From assembly GCA_901538445.1 (NCBI GenBank), contig LR594584.1, forward strand, positions 1,701,111 to 1,765,110: DNA of 64,000 bases, in the 5' to 3' direction. Every line of letters begins with the position of its first letter. Position 1 is the first letter of the stretch. Positions 17,501 to 26,269 of this stretch are shown in pieces. Origin of the DNA: Gemmataceae bacterium. Its GTDB lineage: Bacteria > Planctomycetota > Planctomycetia > Gemmatales > Gemmataceae. The translations under genes were made by a program, and so were the position numbers. Under the pieces are notes generated by a model. It saw nothing but the letters and a program-made list of their open reading frames with translations. It did no database searches and was not told the DNA's origin.

Positions 17501-20027
17501 AGTTGCCGAACACGAGGTCGAGCGCCTGGTTCACCAGTTGCAGCGCGAGCGGCACGGCGAGCACCGCGAGCGCGACGAGCGACCACGCGAACGCCGGCCC
17601 CGGGAGCACGGTCCACCCGAGCGCGAGCAGCACCACCAGCGCCGCCGGCACGAGGCTGCGGCGGAGGTTGTCGGTCACCTTCCAGCGGCCGAGGAGCGTG
17701 AGCGGATTCCGCCGCTTGCCGGCCGGCGTCGGCACGTTGCGGCCGAGCCACGGGAGCAGTTGCCAGTCGCCGCGGACCCACCGGTGCTCGCGCTTCGCGT
17801 AGGCGTGGTACTTCGCCGGGAAGTCGTCGAACACCTCCACGTCGGTGACGAGCCCGCACCGGGCGAAGTTCGACTCGATCAGGTCGTGGCTGAGGATGCT
17901 GTTCTCGGGGAACGCGGTGCCGGCGGTCGCGTGGAACGCGTCGACGTCGTACAGCCCCTTGCCGGTGAACGTGCCCCACCCGAACAGGTCCTGGTACACG
18001 TCGGACGACGCGCTCGAGTACGGGTCGATGCCGGCGGACCCGGCGAAGATCCGGGCGAACCGCGACCGCAGGCCGGTCTTGTACAGGAAGCTCACCCGCG
18101 GCTGGAGCACGCCGAACCCGGCGACGACGCGCCGCCCGTCGGGCGACAGCACCGGCCGGTTCAGCGGGTGCGCGAGGGTCGCGATCATGCGGCGGGCCGC
18201 GTCGCGGGGCAGCACGGTGTCGGCGTCCAAAGTGAGCACGAACTTCGCGTCGAGCGCCGCGGCGTCGCCGGTCTGCACGACGTAGCTCGTGTCGGTCGCG
18301 CCGCGGAGGAGCCGGTTAAACTCTTCGAGCTTGCCGCGCTTCCGCTCCCACCCCATCCACGCGCCCTCGGCCGCGTTGAACTGCCGCTTGCGGTGGAACA
18401 GGAAGAACAGCCCCTGCCCGTCGGGCGCGTGCCGCTCGTTGAGCCGGCGGATCCCGGCGACGGCGGCCGCGACCAGCGCGTCGTCCTTCGGCGTCGTCCC
18501 GGTCGGCGCGTCGGCCCAGTCGGTGAGCAGCGCGAACTTCAGCCGCGGGTCGGGGTTGGCGAGGTAGTGGAGTTCGAGCCGCTCGCACAGCGCCGCGGCG
18601 CTCTCGGGCCTGGTGAGCATCCCGGGGATGACGACGACGGTGGCGAACTCGGCCGGGACGCCGGCGGTAAAGTCGAGCTTCGGCAGCACCCGCGGCGGCA
18701 GCACCCGGCACACGGTCGCGTTGACCACAGCGACCGCGACGTCGGTCGCCGGGAGCAGCACCGCCAGCGCCGCCAGCGCGAGCAGCCACGCCGGCGCACC
18801 GGCCCCCGCCGCGGCCGCGACCACCCCGGCGACGATCAGCGCCGTGACGAGCGCGAGCGAGCCGAAGTACGCGGTGTGGGGGCGGTCGGTGAGGAACCGG
18901 CGCCACCGGAGGCGGAACGGGAACCGGCACCCCAGCTCGCGGGCGAACGGCTTGCGGCCCTCGGCAACGAGGTGGTAGCCGACGTGCTTCTCGCGCGGCG
19001 TCGCGCCGCGGGCGGCACGCTCCAGCGCGAGGCGGGCGACGTCGGCCTCGTCGCGCTTCGCGGCCTTGGCGATCTCCTCGACGGCCTGCCGGTAACGGTT
19101 GCGGGTCGCGAGTTCCTGCCGCGGGTACACCCCGGTCGGGTCGGTCCGCAGCGCCGCCTCGACGAGGCTGACCCGCTCGAAGAACTCGGTCCAGTCGATC
19201 GCGTGCAGCAGCCGCAGGCTCATCACCGAGTGGCCGACCGACACCTGGTTGGCGGCCTGCCGGCGGTGCTCGCGGCGGAGGACCTCGGTGAGGTCGCCGG
19301 CCACGTCCCACACGACCGGCGGGCTCTCGCCCAGGTCGCGAACGGCCTGGTGCCAGCTCACGAGGAAGGCGTCGGTCGGGTCGCCCGGGAGCGGCGGCAC
19401 GGACCCGGTCGCGGCCCGCTGCACCCACGCCACCGCGCGCTCCCGCTCGGTGCGGGTGTCGAGCATCTGCGCCGCGAGCCGCCGCAGGTTCTCGAGCAGC
19501 GCGAGCCGCAGCATCGTCGGCACCGCCCACAGCTCGCCGGACGTCAGCGGCCGCACCTCCTGGTACGCCTTCACGAACCGCAGGACCAGGCTCTCGTCGA
19601 GGTGGCTGTCGGTGTGCGACACGAGCGCGACGGCGATCTCGTACACCCGCGGCAGCCCGGCCCACGGCCCGCTCTGGACCACCGGCAACTCGTCGGAGTA
19701 CCCGCGGGGCAGGTCCGTCTTCACCTCGCGGAGCACTTCCTCGATCACGAAAAAGTTGTCGAGCAGCCACTCGGCGTCGGGCATGAGCGGCTCGGCCTGC
19801 GCCGCCGCGGCCGACGCGTCGCGGGCCTTGCGGAGCACCGCCCCGTTGTCGCGGAGGCGGTGCAGGAGCGCGTGGGAACCCGGCTGCACGCGCGCAGCGG
19901 TGGCGGACGCCATCGAGCGGGCGAGGTCGGCGAGCAGGTCCGCCCCGAGTAACTCGGAGCGAAGTGGATTACCGGTCGAGTGTTGGGGCGGAAGTGCGGG
20001 GAGAGTCGCTCCGGGTGTCAGTGCCAT
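11529..20027 (-). CDS. ndvB: Cyclic beta-1,2-glucan synthase (GT84-GH94)
   Basis: Giant inner-membrane enzyme of 2832 residues, close to the length of Brucella Cgs. The family makes and cyclises beta-1,2-glucan from UDP-glucose for the periplasm. Membrane segments lie near 395-470 and in clusters near 790-870 and 900-960. The GT84 domain is between the first clusters, with LTLDADTVLPRDAARRM near 600, HDLIESN near 716 and HRWVRGDWQLL near 747. A glycoamylase-like domain follows (about 990-1500), then large beta-sandwich regions and the GH94 phosphorylase-like domain with LMGCGDWNDGMN near 2510. ATG 20027 begins MALTPGATL; upstream codons are not family-like. A sigma-54 element lies 49 bp upstream, which would fit osmotic or envelope control. 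It is divergent from the Rieske oxidoreductase. Confidence 0.92.
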   Translation of the reverse strand: MALTPGATLPALPPQHSTGNPLRSELLGADLLADLARSMASATAARVQPGSHALLHRLRDNGAVLRKARDASAAAAQAEPLMPDAEWLLDNFFVIEEVLREVKTDLPRGYSDELPVVQSGPWAGLPRVYEIAVALVSHTDSHLDESLVLRFVKAYQEVRPLTSGELWAVPTMLRLALLENLRRLAAQMLDTRTERERAVAWVQRAATGSVPPLPGDPTDAFLVSWHQAVRDLGESPPVVWDVAGDLTEVLRREHRRQAANQVSVGHSVMSLRLLHAIDWTEFFERVSLVEAALRTDPTGVYPRQELATRNRYRQAVEEIAKAAKRDEADVARLALERAARGATPREKHVGYHLVAEGRKPFARELGCRFPFRLRWRRFLTDRPHTAYFGSLALVTALIVAGVVAAAAGAGAPAWLLALAALAVLLPATDVAVAVVNATVCRVLPPRVLPKLDFTAGVPAEFATVVVIPGMLTRPESAAALCERLELHYLANPDPRLKFALLTDWADAPTGTTPKDDALVAAAVAGIRRLNERHAPDGQGLFFLFHRKRQFNAAEGAWMGWERKRGKLEEFNRLLRGATDTSYVVQTGDAAALDAKFVLTLDADTVLPRDAARRMIATLAHPLNRPVLSPDGRRVVAGFGVLQPRVSFLYKTGLRSRFARIFAGSAGIDPYSSASSDVYQDLFGWGTFTGKGLYDVDAFHATAGTAFPENSILSHDLIESNFARCGLVTDVEVFDDFPAKYHAYAKREHRWVRGDWQLLPWLGRNVPTPAGKRRNPLTLLGRWKVTDNLRRSLVPAALVVLLALGWTVLPGPAFAWSLVALAVLAVPLALQLVNQALDLVFGNSPGVVIRGAAQSLPATVGQVALAAVFLPNQAALAVDAILRTLYRVFVSRRRMLEWETAAAAEARLGTGLAQFVRSMWWAVAVAGGLAALVAWANPDALPAAAPWLVAWLLSPVVAWFVSLPLKDAEPPLTDVQRAELRRTARKTWRFFETFVTAEDNWLPPDNYQENPKGVVAHRTSPTNKGLLLLSTLSAHDLGYVSLPDLAARLGRTLDTFDRMQRFKGHFLNWYETTTLRPLPPDYVSTVDSGNLLGCLLAVKNGLVEKAAAPVPSPGAAAGLGDTLKLAAESLAPGATDAVQRHLAAVPTDLLAWSDWLEAAEKLARQLPVPAGEGAFWVRAFGEQVRGLRDELAAVCPWLPALRAVAPEVRDADALSELNTPASVKRWAERLPALRAALAKEAAAEPLVAALDRSKAADLKAELHALAGRAEAFADAMDFRFLYNESRHLFSIGYNVPLERLDSAHYDLLASEAALTSFLAVARGVVPRKHWFQLGRLVTPAGGLPGLISWGGTMFEYLMPRLVLAPAAGTMLDVAHKATVKRQEQYGRETRVPWGVSESGFAVLSAEGDYQYQSFGVPGLGLKRGLGKDLVVAPYATLLATMIDAPAAVANFAALRGVGGEGAYGFFEAIDFTPDRLDRGEKCRVVQSYMAHHQGMGLCAITNRLLRDVHCQRLHAEPAVRAVELLLQERVPLDAPEVRPTEVEAESATPLGAAAEVSRRLTTADTPAPRAHLLSNGNYTVMLTNAGGGFSTCRGQAVTRWRTDPTRDPHGAFVYLRDPATGKQWSVGHQPLAARADEYEVVFSADKAEFRRRDGLVESRLEVVVAPDQDAEVRRLTLANHDTRPHTIEVTSYAEVVLNDPRADLAHPAFGKLFLETEWVAQYDALVCRRRPRAATQQPVFAVHLVAADDAAGRVTEYETDRAKFLGRRRSAADPEGLARRLSCTVGPVLDPVFALRKTVRVEPGATATLAFVTAVSPSRDAALALASHYHSLAAAERAFDLAWAHSRVELRHLGVAAAESHVYQRLVGHVLFPPPALRALNAVRDNRQGQPGLWKFGISGDVPIVVVCVADGDGMPLARQALKAHAFWRGRGFPVDLVLLADRPATYREELYQDLAALARASDSRDVIDKPGGVFVRKVQPGDEDRTLLLAAARVVLYGDQGTLADQTDAVARNRRLPADLVPTRPGEPEVPDRPEVDGLRFFNGTGGFSADGREYVVTGTPPAPWANVVANPSVGFLATDAGLGYTWAGNSQANRLTPWANDPVTDPPAEVVYVRDEETGHFWTPTPRPAGGPTVTRHGAGYTTYAAERDGLETTLTAFVPAADPVKVLRLSVANLSDRPRRLSAAYFAEWVLGTTREQTAPYVATEIDADTGALLARCAFSDGFGSAVAFADTSLRPRTVSGNRTEFLGRNRSPASPAALKRVGLGDHVGPGLDPCAALMGRFEVAAGGTAEVVFVIGQAATAQDATRLAKQYRDPQTAAAALQDVTAAWDRRLSTVTVRTPAPELDVLVNRWLPYQVLACRLWGRSALYQSGGAFGFRDQLQDVMALVYAEPAEARAHILRAAGRQFPEGDVQHWWHPPSGRGVRTRFSDDFLWLAYAASHYVRVTGDAAVLDEEAPFLRGRALKPEEQEEYFQPETGDESATLYRHCLRALSHGWKLGPHGLPLMGCGDWNDGMNLVGAGGVGESVWVAWFQVLVRNEFAVVAEARGDAEIAKQLRAEADELRAAVEAHAWDGGWYLRAWFDDGTPLGSHANDECRIDSLPQTWAVLSGGGDPARSRRAVGAAVEHLVDRESRLVKLFQPPFDKGGLNPGYIKGYVPGIRENGGQYTHAAIWLVQALAGLGRGGDALALWTTLAPTSHTGSPEAVATYKVEPYVVAADVYGVPPHVGRGGWTWYTGSAAWLYRAAVETLLGFTKRGDALSFDPRIPAEWDGFEVDYRFGGTLYRCRVENPGRVESGVADVWLDGTQLPDKQILLRDDGAEHAVRILLGR

Positions 20028-20076
20028 TCGTAACGCCTGCTCCGCGGCTGTGATAACATCGTGCCCGGGGTGAGAG

Positions 20077-20092
20077 TGCAAACCCGGTGCCG
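20077..20092 (-). promoter_or_regulatory. Sigma-54 promoter for the glucan synthase
   Basis: Minus strand CGGCACCGGGTTTGCA: GG at -24, TTGCA around -12, correct 10-base spacing. The predicted start of transcription is about 40 bases before the ATG at 20027. Confidence 0.75.
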
Positions 20093-20133
20093 CGATAAGA
20101 CCGCACGAACGACAGGTTATTCGTGTCCGGCAC

Positions 20134-20162
20134 GCCGTGCCTGTCAACACACGGGTGTGGGC
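20134..20162 (+). repeat. Half-site of palindrome family F
   Basis: CGTGCCTGTCAACACACGGG matches one arm of the family F palindromes at 27262, 32980 and 36679 with a few changes, but no inverse arm follows. It lies between the two divergent sigma-54 promoters, where an activator site would be expected, though nothing shows that it is one. Confidence 0.6.
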
Positions 20163-20190
20163 GACTCCGGATACCACCCTCGCACCGTTT

Positions 20191-20206
20191 TGGCACCGCA
20201 CTTGCC
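20191..20206 (+). promoter_or_regulatory. Sigma-54 promoter for the FAD/Rieske oxidoreductase
   Basis: TGGCACCGCACTTGCC: one of the best matches in the window to TGGCACG-N4-TTGCA. It ends 42 bp before the ATG at 20249, and the divergent glucan synthase element lies 98 bp away. Confidence 0.78.
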
Positions 20207-20248
20207 GCGAGTCGGGCGTCGAACTCTCCGCACGTCGCGAGGCACCCG

Positions 20249-21763
20249 ATGAACACCTACACCAGCTCGATCTGGACGACAGCCGAGGCGGTCCGGTCCG
20301 CCACCCCGCTCGAACACAACCCGGCGTGCGACGTGTGCGTCGTAGGGGGCGGCATCGCCGGCCTCACGACCGCGTACCTGCTGCTCAAGGAGGGCAAGCG
20401 GGTCGTCGTGCTCGACGCCAAGCCGGCCGTCGCGTCGGGCGAGACCGAGTTCACCACCGCCCACCTCGCGTGGTACAACGACGACTCGTTCACCCACCTC
20501 GCGTCGGTCCGCGGCGACGACGTCGCGAGGGCCGCGGCCGCCAGCCACCGCGGCGCGATCGACCTCATCGAGCAGATCGTCCGCGACGAGAAGATCGATT
20601 GCGACTTCGAGCGGGTCGAGGGCGTCCTGTTCCCCGGGGCCGACGGGCCGGGCGAGCTGAACGACGAAGAGAAGACCATGACGCGGCTCGGGCTGGAGTT
20701 CCGCCGCGACCGGCTCGCGTTCCCCGGCGGGCAGACGGTCGACGCGCTGCGGTTCCCGGCGCACGGCCGGTTCCACCCGATCAAGTACCTCGCGAAGCTG
20801 ACCGCGGCGATCCGCGACCGCGGCGGGGTGATCCACACCAACACCGTGGTCGAGAAGGTCCGCGGCGGCGACCCGTGCAAGGTGACCACGACGCACGGCC
20901 ACTCGGTGTCGGCGGCCGCGGTCGTGGTCGCCACGAACAACCCGTTCGAGGCCGGCACGCCGATGCACAACAAGGTCGCCGCGTACACCACCTACGCGCT
21001 CGCGGCCGAGATCCCGAAGGGGGCGTACCCGGGCGGCCTGCTGTGGGACACCGAGGACCCGTACCACTACGTCCGCGTCCAGCCCGGCGGCACCCACGAC
21101 TACCTCGTCGTCGGCGGCGAGGACCACAAGACCGGCCAGGCCGACGACCAGCCGCAGCGGTGGGACCGCCTGCTGGCGTGGACCAAGGAGCGGTTCCCGC
21201 AGGCCGGCGCGGTGAAGCACCACTGGTCGGGCCAGGTGTTCGAGACGCCCGACGGGCTCGGGTTCATCGGGCTCGCGCCGTGGAACGGGCCGAACGTGTT
21301 CATGGTCACCGGCGACTCGGGCATGGGGATGACGCACGGCACGCTCGCCGGCCGGCTGCTGGCCGACCTCGTGCAGGGCCGGCCGAACGAGCTGGCGGCG
21401 GTGTACTCGCCGTCGCGGCTCGTCCCCGCGGCGCTGAAGACGCTGCTGGGCGAGAACCTGAACATGGCGGCCCAGTTCACCGACTGGCTGACGGGCGGCG
21501 ACGTGAAGCGGGCCGAGGACATCCCGCCGGGGCACGGGGCGGTCATCCGCAGCGGGCTCACGAAGCTCGCGGTGTACAAGGACGAGAAGGGCGTGCTGAC
21601 GACCCTGTCGGCGGTGTGCCCGCACATGGGGTGCATCGTCCGGTGGAACCCGGGCGAGACGACGTGGGACTGCCCGTGCCACGGTTCGCGGTTCAAGGCC
21701 GACGGCACCTGCGTCCACGGCCCGGCGACCTACAACATGAAGCCGGCCGAAGGCAAGGGGTGA
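20249..21763 (+). CDS. FAD-dependent oxidoreductase with C-terminal Rieske domain
   Basis: A 504-residue cytoplasmic fusion. Residues 28-400 are a DAO-type FAD domain: CVVGGGIAGLTTAYLL at 30-45 binds the dinucleotide, and TGDSGMGMTHGTLAG near 355 closes the fold. Residues about 415-500 are a Rieske [2Fe-2S] domain with CPHMGC near 457 and CPCHGS near 475, so both Cys/His ligand pairs are present. The domain order matches the family often annotated as FAD oxidoreductase/YhfW-like. The substrate is not known. The start at 20249 places MNTYTSSIW ahead of the FAD domain. A sigma-54 element lies upstream, and the gene is divergent from the glucan synthase. Confidence 0.92.
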   Translation: MNTYTSSIWTTAEAVRSATPLEHNPACDVCVVGGGIAGLTTAYLLLKEGKRVVVLDAKPAVASGETEFTTAHLAWYNDDSFTHLASVRGDDVARAAAASHRGAIDLIEQIVRDEKIDCDFERVEGVLFPGADGPGELNDEEKTMTRLGLEFRRDRLAFPGGQTVDALRFPAHGRFHPIKYLAKLTAAIRDRGGVIHTNTVVEKVRGGDPCKVTTTHGHSVSAAAVVVATNNPFEAGTPMHNKVAAYTTYALAAEIPKGAYPGGLLWDTEDPYHYVRVQPGGTHDYLVVGGEDHKTGQADDQPQRWDRLLAWTKERFPQAGAVKHHWSGQVFETPDGLGFIGLAPWNGPNVFMVTGDSGMGMTHGTLAGRLLADLVQGRPNELAAVYSPSRLVPAALKTLLGENLNMAAQFTDWLTGGDVKRAEDIPPGHGAVIRSGLTKLAVYKDEKGVLTTLSAVCPHMGCIVRWNPGETTWDCPCHGSRFKADGTCVHGPATYNMKPAEGKG

Positions 21764-21968
21764 CGGCCCGCACGGCCGGCGCAACCGGCCGAGAGCGATT
21801 CCCCGGCACGACCGCGCGCCGGCGCGGCCGCGCCAGCCGGTGCCGCCCCGCATTCGCACAACCGCGCCGCAGCCGGCCGCCGATGCAAGACCGGCAGAAC
21901 CGATCCGGGCCGCGGTACGGACGCCGGCGACCCGCCACCTCCCCACATGGCCACCACGGATGGGAACC

Positions 21969-23234
21969 ATGCGTCTGAACCGCACGTTACTCGCGGCCCT
22001 CGGGTCGCTCCTGACCGGGACCGGACTGGGCCTCGCCGACGACGCCCCGGCCCCGCTCCCGGCGGGCGCGACCGCAGAAGTCGCGCCCGCCGCACAACCG
22101 TCACAGCCGGTCCCTCCCCCGGTCACGGACCTCTCGCCGGTGAGCGAGTGCGACCGCGGCATCCGGATGTGGGGGACGGCCGAGTACCTGATGTGGTGGA
22201 TGAAGGACGCGCCGTCGCCGGTGCCGCTGGTCACCACCGGCCCGGTCGTTCCGAACCTCGCACCGGTCCTCGGCGTGCCGGGCACGACGGTCCTCCTGGG
22301 CGGCAACGGAGTGGGCCTGGGTACGTTCTCGGGCGGCCGCTTTAGCATCGGCGGCTGGCTCGACCGCGACGCCACGTTCGGGGTCGAGGCGACGTACCTG
22401 TTCCTGGGCGACCGGTCCGTGAGCCGCGAGGCCGGGGCGAGCGGGCTGCCGGGGTCGGCGTTCCTCGCGCTGCCGTTCCTGAACGCCCAGACCGGGCTGG
22501 AGAGCTCGACCCGCATCGCACTGCCGGGCGGGTTCTCCGGGCTGGCCCGCGAGACGGTGTCGAGCGGGCTCCAGAACGGCGAGCTCAACGGCGTGTGGAA
22601 CCTGGCCCGCGGCCCCGAGTGGACGGTGAGCGTGCTCGGCGGGTTCCGGTACACCAACCTGCACGAGCGGTGGACGCTCACGACCGACAGCGTCACCACC
22701 GTCGGCCCGCCGGACGTGTTCACGACGCGGGACAGCTTCGCCGCGGACAACGACTTCTACGGCGGCCAGCTCGGGCTCCGGGTCGAGCGGCAGCTCGGCC
22801 GGTGGTTCGTGAACGCGACCACCAAGGTCGCGCTCGGGAACACGCACCGGAGCGTGGTCACGGAGGGCGAGTTGGTGACCAACGACTTCAACGGGCTGGG
22901 CGCGCCGCAGGTGTTCCCCGGCGGGTACTTCACCCAGCCGACGAACATCGGGAGCACCGCGAACGACCGGCTCTCGGTCCTCACCGACGTGTCGGTGAAC
23001 GTGGGCTACCAGCTCACGGCGGCGGCCCGCGTGTTCGCGGGGTACTCGTTCTTCTACCTCAGCGGCGTGGCCCGGCCCGGGGACCAGGTGGACCGGCGGA
23101 TCAACCCGTCGCAGGCCCCCGCCGCGATCGGGCTCCCGGTCGCCCTCGTCGGCCCGCCGGCCCCGCTCCCGCAACTCCGGAGCAGCGACTTCTGGGCGCA
23201 CGGGCTGAACTTCGGGCTCGAACTGCGGTACTGA
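21969..23234 (+). CDS. BBP7-like outer-membrane beta-barrel protein
   Basis: A 421-residue exported protein. A signal peptide (residues 1-22, LLAALGSLLTGTGLGLA) is followed by a Pro-rich linker and then CDRGIRMWGTAEYLMWWMKDAPSP-type sequence, characteristic of the planctomycete BBP7 barrel family. Alternating aromatic beta strands run to the end, which is LRY, ending in an aromatic residue as outer-membrane barrels do. ATG 21969 is preferred to 21960 because the signal peptide starts MRLNRTLL and GGGAA precedes it. Pore or receptor function is unknown. Confidence 0.85.
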   Translation: MRLNRTLLAALGSLLTGTGLGLADDAPAPLPAGATAEVAPAAQPSQPVPPPVTDLSPVSECDRGIRMWGTAEYLMWWMKDAPSPVPLVTTGPVVPNLAPVLGVPGTTVLLGGNGVGLGTFSGGRFSIGGWLDRDATFGVEATYLFLGDRSVSREAGASGLPGSAFLALPFLNAQTGLESSTRIALPGGFSGLARETVSSGLQNGELNGVWNLARGPEWTVSVLGGFRYTNLHERWTLTTDSVTTVGPPDVFTTRDSFAADNDFYGGQLGLRVERQLGRWFVNATTKVALGNTHRSVVTEGELVTNDFNGLGAPQVFPGGYFTQPTNIGSTANDRLSVLTDVSVNVGYQLTAAARVFAGYSFFYLSGVARPGDQVDRRINPSQAPAAIGLPVALVGPPAPLPQLRSSDFWAHGLNFGLELRY

Positions 23235-23313
23235 GGCCCGTAAGCCGCCGCGCGTCGGCCGTGTATACCAGCTACCGCCGTCCCACCCGGGCCGGCACTA
23301 CACGGAGCGCGCG

Positions 23314-24345
<1,032 letters not shown>

Positions 24346-24375
24346 CCGCGAACCGGATCGCGCGCCTTTTCACCC

Positions 24376-24403
24376 TTGAAACATTCCGCCCGACCGCCAT
24401 AAT
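24376..24403 (+). promoter_or_regulatory. Sigma-70-like promoter of tRNA-Leu
   Basis: TTGAAA at 24376-24381 and CATAAT at 24398-24403 with a 16-base spacer, ending 9 bases before the mature tRNA. Confidence 0.6.
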
Positions 24404-24412
24404 TCCCGTGTT

Positions 24413-24495
24413 GCCCAGGTGGCGGAATGGCAGACGCACCAGCTTGAGGGGCTGGCGGGAGCAATCCCGTGGAGGTTCAAGTCCTCTCCTGGGCA
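24413..24495 (+). tRNA. tRNA-Leu(GAG)
   Basis: 83-nt class II tRNA. The acceptor arms GCCCAGG and CCTGGGC pair perfectly, discriminator A at 24495. The D arm is GCGGAATGGCAGACGC. The anticodon stem CCAGC/GCTGG holds the loop TTGAGGG with anticodon GAG at 24446-24448. A long variable arm (CGGGAGCAATCCCG) and the TTCAAGT T-loop follow. The 3' CCA is not encoded. GAG reads CTC and CTT leucine codons, heavily used here. Confidence 0.97.
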
Positions 24496-24505
24496 CTACA
24501 CGGAG

Positions 24506-24538
24506 CCGAGACGACCCGCCGCGGTCGCCTCGGTTTTT
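24506..24538 (+). terminator. Intrinsic terminator after tRNA-Leu
   Basis: CCGAGACGACC, a 6-base loop, GGTCGCCTCGG (one mismatch), then five T. It separates the tRNA from pyrE, so pyrE should have its own promoter or depend on readthrough. Confidence 0.7.
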
Positions 24539-24566
24539 CCGTTTCACGTCCCAACCGGACCGCACA

Positions 24567-25127
24567 ATGACCGACGCCGCGAAGCAACTCCTCGAACTCC
24601 TCTCCGAGCGGTCCTTCAAGCGGGGCCAGTTCACGCTCGCGTCCGGCGCGACCAGCAACTACTACATCGACGGCCGCATGAGCGAGGTCCACTCCAAGGG
24701 GGCGTTCCTCATCGGGCAGGTGCTGTACGAGGCGACGAAGGACCTGGCGTTCGACGCGATCGGCGGCATGGCCGTCGGGGCGGTCCCGCTCACGACCGCG
24801 GCCGTGATGCACTACCACCTGAACGGCCGGGCGGTCGAGGGGTTCTGGGTCCGCGACAAGCAGAAGGCGCACGGCACCGGGAAGCTCGTCGAGGGCGCGG
24901 TGAAGGCCGGGGACCGCGTGGTCGTGGTGGACGACGTCATCACGTCCGGCGGGTCGTCCGTGAAGGCGATCGACGCGGTGAAGGAGATGGGCTGCCAGGT
25001 GGTGCAGGTATTGTCGCTCGTGGACCGACTCCAGGGCGCGGCGAAGCTGTTCCGCGAGTTGGGCGTCCCGTACCGCTCGGTGCTCACGATCCGCGACTTC
25101 GGGATCGACGTTCCGGATCAGGGGTGA
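24567..25127 (+). CDS. pyrE: Orotate phosphoribosyltransferase
   Basis: Catalyses orotate + PRPP to OMP in de novo pyrimidine synthesis; cytoplasmic, 186 residues, normal length. The PRPP-binding motif RVVVVDDVITSGGSSV is at about 112-127, and the flexible loop WVRDKQKAHGTGK carries the catalytic Lys residues. FTLASGATSNYYIDGR at 22-37 binds orotate. It ends 6 bases before the convergent YggS gene, with no room for a terminator. Confidence 0.96.
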   Translation: MTDAAKQLLELLSERSFKRGQFTLASGATSNYYIDGRMSEVHSKGAFLIGQVLYEATKDLAFDAIGGMAVGAVPLTTAAVMHYHLNGRAVEGFWVRDKQKAHGTGKLVEGAVKAGDRVVVVDDVITSGGSSVKAIDAVKEMGCQVVQVLSLVDRLQGAAKLFRELGVPYRSVLTIRDFGIDVPDQG

Positions 25128-25133
25128 GCCGAC

Positions 25134-25832
25134 TCAATCGGGCTCCCCCATCCCCTCGAACAGCGTTGAGCCAATTCGCACGAGAGTCGCGCCTTCTTCC
25201 ACGGCGACCTCGAAGTCGCCGCTCATCCCCATCGACAACTCGGGGAGCGCCAGCCCGGTGCGGGTGCGGAGGGCGTCGCGGAGGCGGCGGAGTTCGGCGA
25301 ACGTCGGGCGGGCGTCGTCGGGGTCGTCCGAGTACGCCGCCATCGTCATCAGCCCGCACAGTTCGACGCCGAGCAGCGACACCGCCCTGTCACCGACGAC
25401 CGGCACCGCGTCCGGCGAGAAGCCGCCTTTAGCGGCTTCTCGGCTGCAGTTCACTTCGAGCAGCACCCGCACCGGCGCGCCCCGCTTGTTCCCGAATGCC
25501 GCGAGGGCGTCGAGGACGCGGTCCGAATCGACGGAGTGAACGAGCGACACGAGCGGCGCGGTGCGGTCGAGCTTGTTCCGCTGGAGGTGGCCGATCAGGT
25601 GCCAGCGCGCGGCCGGGACCGCCTCGGCCTTCTTCCACAGTTCCTGCGGGCGGCTCTCGCCCAGGTCGGCGACGCCGAGTTCGGGGAGCAGCGCGGCGAC
25701 CTCGGTCGAGACGTACTTGGTGACGGCGACGAGCGTCACGTCTCCGGGGGAGCGGCCGGCCCGTGCGCACGCCGCCGCGATGCGGCCGCGCACGTCCGCG
25801 AGGCGATCGGAGAGGGTGGCGCGAGCGTCCAT
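25134..25832 (-). CDS. yggS: YggS/PLPBP family pyridoxal-phosphate homeostasis protein
   Basis: A 232-residue single-barrel PLP-binding protein of the YggS/PROSC family, which buffers PLP rather than acting as a racemase. The PLP lysine is in VTLVAVTKYVS; LGESRPQELWKK, WHLIGHLQRNK and SMGMSGDFEVAVEEGATLVRIGS are the remaining hallmark segments. The start ATG lies 2 bases after the stop of the HIT gene upstream, so the two are translationally coupled. Confidence 0.94.
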   Translation of the reverse strand: MDARATLSDRLADVRGRIAAACARAGRSPGDVTLVAVTKYVSTEVAALLPELGVADLGESRPQELWKKAEAVPAARWHLIGHLQRNKLDRTAPLVSLVHSVDSDRVLDALAAFGNKRGAPVRVLLEVNCSREAAKGGFSPDAVPVVGDRAVSLLGVELCGLMTMAAYSDDPDDARPTFAELRRLRDALRTRTGLALPELSMGMSGDFEVAVEEGATLVRIGSTLFEGMGEPD

Positions 25833-25834
25833 GG

Positions 25835-26179
25835 TCACCCCGGGGGCCAGCCGAGTTCGCGGCCGCCGAGCAGGTGGACGTGGATGTGCGGCACCGTCTG
25901 CCCGCCGTGCTCGTTGCAGTTCACCACCACCCGGTAGCCCTTCGCCAGCCCGAGTTGCTTGGCGACCCTCACCGCGACGAGCATCAGGTGGCCGAGCAGC
26001 GCTTCGTCGGCCTCGGTCGCGTCGTCGAGCGTGCGGATCTCCTTCCGGGGGATCACGAGCACGTGGACCGGGGCCTGCGGGCGGATGTCGTGGAACGCCA
26101 GGCACCGCTCGTCCTCGAACGCGACCTTCGCGGGAATGGTCTTGTCCAGGATCTTGAGGAAGATGTTGTCGGCGAGCAT
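25835..26179 (-). CDS. HIT family nucleotide-binding protein
   Basis: A 114-residue histidine-triad protein of the HINT branch, which hydrolyses AMP-linked phosphoramidates. The triad is [12 protein letters not shown] near the C-terminus, and [20 protein letters not shown] is the family core. GGAGGAA precedes ATG 26179. It is the first gene of a two-gene unit with yggS and divergent from the RNase HII-like gene. Confidence 0.95.
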   Translation of the reverse strand: MLADNIFLKILDKTIPAKVAFEDERCLAFHDIRPQAPVHVLVIPRKEIRTLDDATEADEALLGHLMLVAVRVAKQLGLAKGYRVVVNCNEHGGQTVPHIHVHLLGGRELGWPPG

Positions 26180-26269
26180 GTGGGGTTCCTCCGCGGCGTG
26201 AGCTACGGTTACGATAGCGGGCCGTTCGTTGAAAGCCCACCCGTCGCAGTGCGGGGCCGGGGGTGACTC

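Noticed and set aside
13221-19952. A 2243-codon open frame on the plus strand, opposite the glucan synthase
   Set aside because: It is antisense to a well-supported enzyme, rich in Arg, Pro, Gly and Val-Glu runs with no domain; a product of GC-rich third positions.
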